Shown here piece by piece: positions 8,018 through 14,052 of a DNA stretch of 14,052 bases. The DNA is from CAYLOP01 sp964385305 (lineage in GTDB: Bacteria > Chloroflexota > Anaerolineae > Anaerolineales > E44-bin32), in NCBI GenBank assembly GCA_964385305.1, contig CAYLOP010000078.1:1-14052 (forward strand). The letters are read 5' to 3'. The notes below the pieces were generated by a model that saw only the letters and a program-made list of their open reading frames with translations, searched no databases and was not told where the DNA came from. A program made the position numbers and the translations under genes. The first letter of the stretch is position 1. Each line of letters opens with the position of its first letter.

Positions 8018-8881
8018 TCAGTCCATGGAACCCTCGTCACGATCTGGGCATACGACCAGGCCAACCGTGCCCGGGCCGGTATGGACGGAAATGGCCGGGC
8101 TTATCGACGCCAGGTGAAGTTCAAGACATTCAAATTGCTTGGCCACCCGGCGCATCAACTCAACCGCCTCAGCGTGGGCGCCTGCGTGAACCACCGACGC
8201 CCGTACGGGATGTCCGCCGGCATATTGAGCAGCCAACTCCAGCATGCGATCCACGGCTTTTTTCTTGGTCCGCACCTTTTCTAGCGCGTCTACACGACCT
8301 TCATGCAAGTGCAAGAGCGGTTTGATATTCAACGCAGAACCGAAAAACCGCGACGCGCCTCCAATTCTACCGCCCCGGTGCAGGTACTCGAGCGTATCGA
8401 CAACAAACAGAATCTTTGCCCTTGAGGCTACAGCTCGAGCAGCCGATTCAACTTCATCGAGGGACCTTCCCTGAGCCGCAGCGCGGGCAGCAGCCAGAAC
8501 TGCGAAACCTAATGCCATCGAAGTTAAGCGGGTATCAATAACGCGAACAGGCACTCGGTCAAACTCAGCCGCTGCTGTTTCCGCTGAATTGATGGTTCCA
8601 CTCAGTTCATCCGAGATCAATGGAACAACGATGGCATCGTATTCCGTTGCTAACTTCTCATAGATGGCAGTGAAATCCTCGGGGTTGGGCTGCGTTGTCG
8701 TCGGATGTACCGGGTCTTTAGCCAGCCGCTGTAAAAATTCATCCGGCGTCATCTCCACGCCATCGAGAAACGTTTCAGATCCCCAAATAATGGTAAGGGG
8801 TATTACATGTATCCCGTTCTGTTCCACCAATTCTGGCGGCAAGTAAGCGGAGCTGTCGGTGAGAACTGCAACTTTCGCCAT
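8018..8881 (-). CDS. DegV family fatty-acid-binding protein
   Basis: The 287-residue length matches the family, and the sequence is DegV-like throughout. It has an N-terminal VAVLTDSSAYLP strand and loop, HPTTTQP at 60-65 (most members have TSQP here, so this is a mild variant), SDELSGTINSA at 90-100, YLHRGGRIGG at 166-175 and the NIKPLLHLHEG strand at about 185-195. DegV/FakB proteins bind a fatty acid in a buried pocket; FakB members present it to the FakA kinase to make acyl-phosphate for phospholipid synthesis. No FakA gene is in the window, so this exact role is unproven. The ATG has AAAGGAGG six bases upstream. The gene follows the winged-helix regulator by 45 bp, suggesting one transcript. 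Confidence 0.92.
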   Translation of the reverse strand: MAKVAVLTDSSAYLPPELVEQNGIHVIPLTIIWGSETFLDGVEMTPDEFLQRLAKDPVHPTTTQPNPEDFTAIYEKLATEYDAIVVPLISDELSGTINSAETAAAEFDRVPVRVIDTRLTSMALGFAVLAAARAAAQGRSLDEVESAARAVASRAKILFVVDTLEYLHRGGRIGGASRFFGSALNIKPLLHLHEGRVDALEKVRTKKKAVDRMLELAAQYAGGHPVRASVVHAGAHAEAVELMRRVAKQFECLELHLASISPAISVHTGPGTVGLVVCPDRDEGSMD

Positions 8882-8902
8882 CTCGATCCTCCTTTGAAAT
8901 AC

Positions 8903-8916
8903 AAAATAACAAAGTA
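8903..8916 (-). promoter_or_regulatory. AT-rich candidate operator before the DegV gene
   Basis: The plus strand reads AAAATAAC at 8903-8910, followed by AAAGTA. The same AAAATAAC 8-mer, followed by GAAAATA, occurs at 9653-9660 before the regulator gene. The two copies sit 22 and 19 bases upstream of their start codons. This fits one regulator acting on both genes, but AT-rich 8-mers recur by chance and no clean dyad is visible. Confidence 0.3.
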
Positions 8917-8926
8917 AATTGAAAGC

Positions 8927-9634
8927 CTATATGCCCAAGATATTTATGACCTCGCGGGTGAACTCCGCAAGGCGGCGACGATTCTCAGTGTTCAATTCCG
9001 ATAAGAAAGCCTGGTACTTCTTGGCTTGTTTTAGCAAACCGTGGGCTACATGCTGGTTAAATCGATCTACCAGTGATAAGCCCAAACTAAGACCTGTTAG
9101 TGCACTAAGATCCAGCTCGCCAGGGAGCCCGATTTTCTGCAGGGTCCTGCGTATGCCGCTTGCTTCAGCTATATCCTTAATGGAGTGCAAGCCGAGGGCG
9201 ACCGCCGCAACCATCTCTGTGAGGTAAATAACCGGAGAGCGCTGGCTGGGAAGATGCGCGAGAATCTCATGGAGAAGGGTTTCATACTCGCTGGCACTGC
9301 TAGCCTGTAACTGCTCGAGTATGTGGGCTTTGGCATCCTCCCATTCATCACGCCGCCATTTTCCATCTGCCAGACCGATCATGGTCTTTACAGCCCGTGG
9401 TGTCGGGCGAAAGACGACGGATGCCCGTCCCGGACCCTGCCTGCCCTCCGGGCGCTGATACTCCGCCTGTACGAACCCTCTTTCCTCCAGCAAACGCAAC
9501 ATCTCATAGGCGGTCACCTTCCCGACCCCGAGGCGTTTTGCAACCTGGGAATAATGGACCGGCGCGTCCTCTTGATCGTACAGATCGAGGAGCTTGCTCA
9601 GAAATTCCCGCTGGCGCTTAGTTAGCGACTTCAT
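8927..9634 (-). CDS. Winged-helix transcriptional regulator next to DegV
   Basis: The 235-residue protein has an N-terminal DNA-binding domain. It opens with SLTKRQREFL, a LexA/MarR-like first helix. A helix-turn-helix covers about residues 27-54 (YSQVAKRLGVGKVTAYEMLR), with a basic wing at about 56-80 (RPEGRQGPGR). The remaining 150 or so residues are mostly helical with no family I can name; they may bind a ligand or dimerise. No membrane segment is present. The gene leads a minus-strand run with DegV and HAD genes, so control of fatty-acid-linked genes and of itself is a reasonable inference. GAGGAA lies just upstream of the ATG. Confidence 0.75.
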   Translation of the reverse strand: MKSLTKRQREFLSKLLDLYDQEDAPVHYSQVAKRLGVGKVTAYEMLRLLEERGFVQAEYQRPEGRQGPGRASVVFRPTPRAVKTMIGLADGKWRRDEWEDAKAHILEQLQASSASEYETLLHEILAHLPSQRSPVIYLTEMVAAVALGLHSIKDIAEASGIRRTLQKIGLPGELDLSALTGLSLGLSLVDRFNQHVAHGLLKQAKKYQAFLSELNTENRRRLAEFTREVINILGI

Positions 9635-9650
9635 CGGTTCCTCGAATTTC

Positions 9651-9675
9651 CGAAAATAACGAAAATATTATAGCA
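9651..9675 (-). promoter_or_regulatory. Extended -10 promoter and direct repeats before the regulator gene
   Basis: On the minus strand TGCTATAAT (9675-9667) is a perfect extended -10 element; TGTGAA at 9695-9690 is a weak -35 with a 17-bp spacer, as expected for extended -10 promoters. Transcription would start near 9660, about 26 bases before the ATG. The octamer CGAAAATA (plus strand) is repeated at 9651-9658 and 9660-9667 with a 9-bp period, and the second copy touches the -10. This could be an autoregulatory site. Confidence 0.6.
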
Positions 9676-9832
9676 CCCTTTTCAAGAGCTTCACACAAGC
9701 ACTGTATACAACACACAAGTGCCACATCCGTGATAGATGAGAATCAAAACACCCTTCCCCAATTTGGTACGGGATCAGAACCTCCAGGCCTTGAATGAAA
9801 CTCCATAATCGATACCCCTCAGCACAATAGGA
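9676..9832. other. Intergenic stretch with no recognisable gene
   Basis: Between the regulator promoter and the hairpin at 9833 I see no open frame with a ribosome binding site, no RNA gene and no repeat. Together with the flanking hairpins and promoter, the gene-free gap covers 9635-9980. Confidence 0.6.
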
Positions 9833-9852
9833 AAGCGCCCTCGCGGGCGCTT
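9833..9852 (-). terminator. GNRA-capped hairpin, probable terminator
   Basis: AAGCGCCC (9833-9840) and GGGCGCTT (9845-9852) form an 8-bp GC-rich stem. Read on the minus strand the loop is GCGA, a stable GNRA tetraloop, followed by TTCC-type pyrimidines. The lipoprotein gene is transcribed toward it and ends 129 bases earlier. On the plus strand the stem is followed by CTTT, but no plus-strand gene approaches from the left. Confidence 0.6.
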
Positions 9853-9935
9853 CTTTAACAGGCAGTTGTCATACAGGCGGCGTTTATCCCGAGTGTTAGC
9901 GAGAGGCTTTTTGACGTGCCACCCCATCATTCAAA

Positions 9936-9970
9936 CTGCCGGGGGCCTCCCACTCGGGGTGCCCCGGCAG
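9936..9970 (-). terminator. Strong hairpin just after the lipoprotein stop
   Basis: CTGCCGGGG (9936-9944) pairs perfectly with CCCCGGCAG (9962-9970). Inside the loop CCC (9949-9951) can also pair with GGG (9956-9958) around ACTC, giving a long, very stable stem. It begins ten bases after the lipoprotein stop codon on the minus strand. Only TTTGAAT follows, a poor T-run. It is probably the first terminator or a 3'-end protector, with the hairpin at 9833-9852 as backup. Confidence 0.65.
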
Positions 9971-9980
9971 AGACCGATCC

Positions 9981-11723
9981 CTACGGGCAGTCGCAATAGT
10001 TTTGATTGGGAGCTTTTAACACTTGAACATAGGTCCCACCAGCTTCTTCGCACTGCGCTTTGTCAAGATCGGCTGAACAGACCAGTGGTTCTTCCTGCTC
10101 CAGCGGCGGCGCGTTCCAGAAGCGCACATCACTGGCATCGCCGATCACCTCCACGTTCGCTTTCAGCACCCAGCAGTTAGTCCCCAACCAGTCGGGGTTC
10201 TCGATCACCCAGTATCTGCTCTGCAGGTCCTGCGCGTAGATCGGTGTGAGCTCACCTTCCAAGATGTATCCGGCGATGTCGTACTCCAAACTGGGGCCCT
10301 GGTAACACGCCAGATCCTTCAGGGCCTTGGCGGATAACTCGGGGACGGCCGAAACCATGCACACGCCGGAGGCGTTGGTGAAAAAGTTGCCGGTCTCCGA
10401 CCAGGGACCCGTAACGCCACCCTGGATCGCGGCGATGCGCCAGAAGTACTCCGTGCAGTCGTCCAGCTCATCCGTGATGATGTTGGTGGCCGGGAACATG
10501 TACGTGGTCAGAAGATTCATCCCCCCGAAGGCCGGGTCGGTCTGCAGATCGGCAGCATAGCCGTCCGGGATGCAGCCGAAGGAGCTGGCCGTGTAGTGCA
10601 GCCAGGCGTAAAGTTCGGTGATATGTTCATTGTTCGGCGGGGAGATCAGTTCCGGCTGCCCCAGCTCGCTGCTCGAGCCGCACTCCGGTCCGGTGAAAAA
10701 GGTCGCGTGCGTGCTGAACGGACCCAGCGCGGGCGGGACGATGGCGGCGACATCCCACCAGTACTGAGTCGCCGGCTCAAGCGGTGCTGGAACCCAGGTC
10801 CCGGTCAGGCCGACGCCGCCTTGTAAGCCCGCAGTGGACAGATCGTAATCAGGGGCGAGTCGGATGGCGTACCCTTCCGGATCGCAAAAGGCCGGATAAT
10901 CCCAGCTGAGAGTCGGCGTCAGCGAACTGATGATTTGGTAGCCGCCTGGCCCGATCGTCTCAGGCGGGACGAGCCCGGCCATCGGGCAGGGGATGGGTGG
11001 ACAGGCGCCGGCCACATTGATGTAGAAGCTCAACGGATCGGAGAACGGCCCATCCACGCCCCCCTCGGTGGCGGCCACACGCCAGTAATAGACCTGGCAA
11101 TCCCCCAGGCTCACCGTTGGCACCCACAGCGTGTCGGGGTTATCGTCTTGAAGATCCAGCGCCATGCCTGAAAATGCCGGATCCGATGAAACCTGGAGAT
11201 GATACCCTTCCGGCTCACAGGTTGGATCGTAATAATACCATTCATAGGCTGGGGCATCGAACCAATATTCATGCCCTTCATCCGGGAAAAGCGGCGTGGG
11301 GGCAACCAGATCCGCATGGGCACAGGGCGTTGTACCCGTAAACGACCACACACTCGACCATGGCCCCTCGACAGTGCCCACGGTCGCTCGCACGCGCCAG
11401 TAGTACGTCGTTCCGACTGCTATGGGCAGCGGCCAACCCTCTGAGTTGGGCAGTGTGCTGCGTGCACCGTACATCGTCCCGCTGAAATCGCTGGCGGTAT
11501 TAACCTCGATCTCATATTCCTCCGGATCGCAGTAGCCACTCGGATAAAACCACCGAAGATGGGTGGCGCCGACGATGAAACCGCCGCCATCCTCCGGGTA
11601 GGCCAGCACCGGCGCGAGAAGACTGGCCGGGTCGCAGTAGGGAGATGGCGTTGTGCCCCCGCCACAAGCCCCCAAACAGAGTGCCAAGATTAGAAATGCT
11701 AGAGTAAGGAACCATGAACGCAT
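9981..11723 (-). CDS. Modular lipoprotein: four Cys-paired beta-sandwich repeats and an SH3b domain
   Basis: The 580-residue protein has a lipoprotein signal: hydrophobic residues 5-17 and the lipobox LGAC with lipidated C20. Four modules of about 105 residues follow, each fibronectin-III-like, with a C(D/E/I)P(E/D)xY turn and a late Y-x-W-R-V-x-A ... G-P-(W/F)-S strand. Each opens with a Cys paired at near-constant spacing: C30/C65, C134/C169, C246/C280, C348/C384. Modules 2 and 4 share a further Cys (C209, C423). Residues about 458-528 resemble a bacterial SH3 domain (ACYQGPSLEY, then YWV and CWV). A tail follows with C549, C558, C577 and C579 and the sequence CEEAGGTY. It is probably extracellular and membrane-tethered, binding cell wall or a ligand; no catalytic motif is visible. 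GGAGG lies six bases before the ATG. It is divergent from the ABC operon. Confidence 0.85.
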   Translation of the reverse strand: MRSWFLTLAFLILALCLGACGGGTTPSPYCDPASLLAPVLAYPEDGGGFIVGATHLRWFYPSGYCDPEEYEIEVNTASDFSGTMYGARSTLPNSEGWPLPIAVGTTYYWRVRATVGTVEGPWSSVWSFTGTTPCAHADLVAPTPLFPDEGHEYWFDAPAYEWYYYDPTCEPEGYHLQVSSDPAFSGMALDLQDDNPDTLWVPTVSLGDCQVYYWRVAATEGGVDGPFSDPLSFYINVAGACPPIPCPMAGLVPPETIGPGGYQIISSLTPTLSWDYPAFCDPEGYAIRLAPDYDLSTAGLQGGVGLTGTWVPAPLEPATQYWWDVAAIVPPALGPFSTHATFFTGPECGSSSELGQPELISPPNNEHITELYAWLHYTASSFGCIPDGYAADLQTDPAFGGMNLLTTYMFPATNIITDELDDCTEYFWRIAAIQGGVTGPWSETGNFFTNASGVCMVSAVPELSAKALKDLACYQGPSLEYDIAGYILEGELTPIYAQDLQSRYWVIENPDWLGTNCWVLKANVEVIGDASDVRFWNAPPLEQEEPLVCSADLDKAQCEEAGGTYVQVLKAPNQNYCDCP

Positions 11724-11959
11724 GATGATCCTCCAGGTGGCAGCAAACGGCGATGATTGCAGCGTTGATGAATCGGATATGGGAAGTTGCCTAACCCTCT
11801 ATCTCTATAACGAATGAAGATCCAAATTGTGACACGTTCGATGAGACAAGGATAATTTTGACGGAATTCGCGTCTCCGGGCAAACGAACGCGCACCCATC
11901 CCAACCTATGCGCGGCGATGCATGAGCCCAGGATGCCCGCTTTATCTGGAAAATGGGAC
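11724..11959. other. Divergent intergenic region, lipoprotein side
   Basis: This stretch must hold the lipoprotein promoter on the minus strand. The best -10-like hexamer is TATAGA in CGTTATAGAG (near 11805), but no credible -35 lies at the right distance, so I do not call a promoter. No gene or RNA is evident; the open frame starting near 11858 on the plus strand has no family features and runs into the next gene in another frame. Confidence 0.5.
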
Positions 11960-11999
11960 TTGACAAACATCAAATTCTATTATAGAGTACTCTATGATA
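11960..11999 (+). promoter_or_regulatory. Promoter of the ABC operon with overlapping 22-bp dyad operator
   Basis: A perfect -35 TTGACA is at 11960-11965. The best -10 is TATAGA at 11981-11986 (15-bp spacer) or TAGAGT at 11983-11988 (17 bp). Covering it is the perfect 14-bp palindrome ATAGAGTACTCTAT (11982-11995). After one mismatched pair it extends by TAT/ATA to 11978-11999, so 10 of 11 pairs match. A dimeric repressor bound here would block RNA polymerase. The small winged-helix protein encoded second in the operon is the obvious candidate, but that link is inferred. Confidence 0.75.
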
Positions 12000-12005
12000 C
12001 AGAGC

Positions 12006-12028
12006 GTTCTAGAACACACACTACTCTA
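12006..12028 (+). promoter_or_regulatory. Secondary palindrome and repeated half-site in the operon leader
   Basis: GTTCTAGAAC (12006-12015) is a perfect 10-bp palindrome. TACTCTA at 12022-12028 repeats exactly the right half of the main dyad (11988-11994), 34 bp further on. They may be weaker contacts for the same regulator; short palindromes also occur by chance. Confidence 0.35.
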
Positions 12029-12039
12029 AAGGAAGTAAC

Positions 12040-12609
12040 ATGGACATATCCCCTACCGAAGCTGAAGAAGCCCTGGCCGCGATCCAGACCATGGTTCAAA
12101 AAACCCGCAGGGCGATTTCAAAGAGCGGCGCCTATGCCTTCCTGATCGTCTGGGGCGCCATCTGGATGCTGGGCTTTCTATCGAGTCATTTCCTACCCAA
12201 CAATACCGCTGGTTACATTTGGGTAGGGCTGGATATCTTAGGCGGGTTGATATCAGCGGTCATTGGCATCCGCATGAACCGGAGCGTGCGCAGCCCTTCA
12301 GCCGCCGCGTCCGGGAAACGCATCGCCTGGTTCTATCTGCTCCTGTTCCTTTACTGCATCGCCGCAATCGGCGTTGCCATGCCGGCCGATGGCAAGCAAA
12401 TCGCCATGTTCATCATTCTCTTCGTCATGGTCGGCTGGATCGCGATGGGTCTGCTGCTCTCTTTCACCTCCATCTGGTGGGGTTTGGCGATCACAGCCCT
12501 GGCACTCATCGGGTATTTCCTCCTGCCGGACATCTTCTACCTTTGGATGGCTGTCCTGGGGGGCGGCGGCATGATCGCCCTCGGCCTCTACATTCGCAAC
12601 AGGTGGTAA
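12040..12609 (+). CDS. Six-helix membrane protein, first gene of the ABC operon
   Basis: This 189-residue protein has a short cytoplasmic-looking N-terminus (residues 1-28, with an amphipathic AEEALAAIQTMVQKTRRAI stretch) and about six membrane segments, near 31-50, 58-78, 95-113, 119-140, 144-162 and 165-184. A basic loop (KxxxxRS-type, about 80-94) separates the second and third helices. I recognise no family with a defined function. Its ATG follows AAGGAAG at 12029-12035, and its stop is three bases before the next start, so it is translated together with the regulator. It may assist the ABC transporter or sense the signal; neither is shown by the sequence. Confidence 0.75.
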   Translation: MDISPTEAEEALAAIQTMVQKTRRAISKSGAYAFLIVWGAIWMLGFLSSHFLPNNTAGYIWVGLDILGGLISAVIGIRMNRSVRSPSAAASGKRIAWFYLLLFLYCIAAIGVAMPADGKQIAMFIILFVMVGWIAMGLLLSFTSIWWGLAITALALIGYFLLPDIFYLWMAVLGGGGMIALGLYIRNRW

Positions 12610-12612
12610 GCC

Positions 12613-12906
12613 ATGGCCGAATTGAACGAAACCATTCACCAGCCCGTACGCCTGCGCATCATGGCAGCCCTTGTGACCCTTGAACCAGATGAAGAAGTGG
12701 AATTCACCTACCTTCGTGACCTGCTGGAGGTCACGGATGGCAACCTGGGCGCGCACCTGCGCAAACTCGAAGAGGCGGGCTACATCACCCTCAACAAACT
12801 CTTCGTGGAGCGCAAGCCGCGCACCTTCGTCTCAGCCACGAAGGATGGACGTAACGTCTTCGACGCACACGTGGCTGCATTGGAATCGATCTTAAAAATC
12901 AAGTGA
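12613..12906 (+). CDS. Small winged-helix transcriptional regulator
   Basis: The 97-residue protein is a single winged-helix domain of the ArsR/MarR-like fold, resembling the Pfam winged-helix DNA-binding group (HTH_34). The first helix has HQPVRLRIMAAL. The helix-turn-helix covers about 31-55, with recognition helix DGNLGAHLRKLEEAGY at 42-57. The wing holds FVERKPRTFVSAT at 64-76, and a C-terminal helix (VFDAHVAALESIL) probably makes the dimer. No metal-binding Cys/His cluster is present, so it is not a classical ArsR sensor. AGGTGG (12601-12606), lying within the end of the previous gene, serves as its ribosome binding site. It probably represses its own operon through the dyad at 11978-11999. 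Confidence 0.88.
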   Translation: MAELNETIHQPVRLRIMAALVTLEPDEEVEFTYLRDLLEVTDGNLGAHLRKLEEAGYITLNKLFVERKPRTFVSATKDGRNVFDAHVAALESILKIK

Positions 12907-12915
12907 GGTAAGTGC

Positions 12916-13851
12916 ATGAATACCATTGTAGAAGTCAAAGATCTAAGGAAAACCTACGGCACGACTGTCGCCGTGGATGGGGTTTCCTTCAATATCCGAG
13001 AAGGTGAGATCTTTGGGATGGTCGGTCCAAACGGGGCCGGCAAAACCACCACCATTGAATGCATCGAGGGTCTGCGGGTACCGGATGGGGGGATAGTTCA
13101 AGTCCTTGGCTTGGACCCGACCCGCCAGGAACGACAGCTGCGCCCGCTACTTGGAATTCAGCTCCAAGAGGCCTACCTGCCCGAAAATCTCAAGGTCTGG
13201 GAAGCCCTTGATCTCTTTGCCTCGTTCTACCCTCGCACCCTGGACTGGAAAGAACTGATGGAAGGGCTCGGCCTGACCGAAAAGCGGGACACCACCTTTC
13301 GCAAGCTTTCCGGCGGACAGAAACAGCGCCTGTTCATCGCCCTGGCTCTGCTCAATGACCCGCAGTTGGTTTTCTTCGATGAACTGACGACCGGGCTGGA
13401 CCCCCAGGCGCGCCACACCATTTGGGATCTGGTGCGGGACGTCCGCAAGCGCGGCAAGACCATCTTCCTGACCACCCACTTCATGGAGGAAGCCGAACGT
13501 CTATGCGACCGGGTGGTGATCATGGATCACGGCAAGATCGTTGCCCTCGATACGCCATCCAACTTGATCGAAAGTCTTGACATTGAAGAACGCGTCGTCT
13601 TCAGCGTGGACGGTGGACACCCCTCGGGTTCTCTGGAGAAACTCCCCAGGGTAACGCGAGTGGAGATCCTCGACGATGAGGTCGTCGTCTACGGGCAGGC
13701 TCAAGGCGCAACCAATGGCCACGTCCCGCTCGTCACCGACGTGGTCAACACGCTGACCGCCGAGGGAGTGCGCTTCAGCGACCTGCGCACCGAGCAGCCC
13801 AACCTTGAAGATGTCTTCCTGACCCTGACCGGGCGGAAGATACGGTCGTAA
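12916..13851 (+). CDS. ABC transporter ATP-binding protein
   Basis: The 311-residue ATPase has Walker A GPNGAGKT at 37-44, Q-loop Q84, signature LSGGQ at 131-135, Walker B ending in D155-E156, D-loop GLDP at 160-163 and the H-loop histidine H188. The usual DEPT is DELT here; the catalytic Glu is kept. The C-terminal 90 or so residues match the DUF4162-type tail of ABC-2 exporter ATPases such as drug, antibiotic or Na+ exporters. It powers the permease encoded next. TGAGGT, overlapping the previous stop codon, is its ribosome binding site, so translation is coupled. The substrate cannot be told from the sequence. Confidence 0.95.
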   Translation: MNTIVEVKDLRKTYGTTVAVDGVSFNIREGEIFGMVGPNGAGKTTTIECIEGLRVPDGGIVQVLGLDPTRQERQLRPLLGIQLQEAYLPENLKVWEALDLFASFYPRTLDWKELMEGLGLTEKRDTTFRKLSGGQKQRLFIALALLNDPQLVFFDELTTGLDPQARHTIWDLVRDVRKRGKTIFLTTHFMEEAERLCDRVVIMDHGKIVALDTPSNLIESLDIEERVVFSVDGGHPSGSLEKLPRVTRVEILDDEVVVYGQAQGATNGHVPLVTDVVNTLTAEGVRFSDLRTEQPNLEDVFLTLTGRKIRS

Positions 13852-13864
13852 CGGAGAGTTAGAA

Positions 13865-14052
13865 ATGCGTGCTTTTACCAAATATACCTGGATCGAGATC
13901 AAGCTCTTCCTGCGAGAGCCAATCGGGGCCTTCTTTACACTGATATTTCCATTGATGATGCTCTTGCTATTCGGCACGATCTACGGCAACGAGCCTTCAC
14001 CCTATTTCAACGGCTACGGCACGGTGGACGTCTCCGTCCCGGCGTACACCGC
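13865..14052 (+). CDS. ABC-2 type transporter permease, N-terminal part
   Basis: The gene is cut by the right window edge, leaving 62 codons. It starts with MRAFTKYTWIEIKLFLREP, the amphipathic membrane-surface helix typical of ABC-2 permeases. A first membrane helix follows (FFTLIFPLMMLLLFGTIYG), then the start of an outside loop (GYGTVDVSVPAYT). GGAG at 13853-13856 lies eight bases upstream of the ATG, and the gap from the ATPase stop is 13 bases. It forms the membrane channel partner of the preceding ATPase. Confidence 0.9.
   Translation, partial: MRAFTKYTWIEIKLFLREPIGAFFTLIFPLMMLLLFGTIYGNEPSPYFNGYGTVDVSVPAYT

Noticed and set aside
11858..12145. 95-codon plus-strand frame before the ABC operon
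   Set aside because: It runs through the TTGACA promoter and dyad and into the first operon gene in a different frame; composition is not protein-like.
12298..12756. 152-codon minus-strand frame over the membrane protein and regulator genes
   Set aside because: Antisense to two genes with good ribosome binding sites and clear features; its sequence is His/Asp-rich shadow coding.

Overview
This 14 kb window looks like the chromosome of a free-living, moderately GC-rich bacterium. Gene content suggests Chloroflexota (Anaerolineae-like): a very large membrane-anchored alpha-2-macroglobulin, a modular lipoprotein with an SH3b domain and a Cys-rich tail, and a GT39-like membrane protein. That placement is inferred from gene style only; there is no rRNA or other marker. 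I see no mobile element, CRISPR array, tRNA or rRNA.

Layout. (1) 2-649 (+): C-terminal end of a multi-pass GT39/ArnT-like membrane protein, cut by the window edge. (2) 650-975: a 326 bp gap ending in two adjacent inverted repeats just before the next ribosome binding site. (3) 976-7083 (+): a 2035-residue bacterial alpha-2-macroglobulin with an intact CSEQ thioester motif. (4) 7159-7193: a strong hairpin between convergent genes. (5) 9634-7202 (-): three co-oriented genes, in order of transcription a winged-helix regulator, a DegV-family fatty-acid-binding protein and a HAD-IB phosphatase, with an extended -10 promoter in front. (6) 11723-9981 (-): a lipoprotein of four Cys-paired beta-sandwich modules plus an SH3b domain, followed by two hairpins. 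(7) 11960-14052 (+): a compact operon of a six-helix membrane protein, a small winged-helix regulator, an ABC ATPase and the start of an ABC-2 permease. A 22 bp dyad overlaps its promoter.

How the genes fit together. The macroglobulin and the lipoprotein are envelope proteins; the first is a probable protease trap. The regulator/DegV pair suggests control of fatty-acid use, and an AT-rich 8-mer repeated before both genes is a candidate operator. The last operon resembles self-regulated ABC exporter loci in which a small winged-helix protein represses its own promoter.

I did not find a clearly undescribed multi-gene system. The most unusual items are the regular cysteine architecture of the lipoprotein, the tandem palindromes before the macroglobulin gene, and the promoter-overlapping dyad of the ABC operon.
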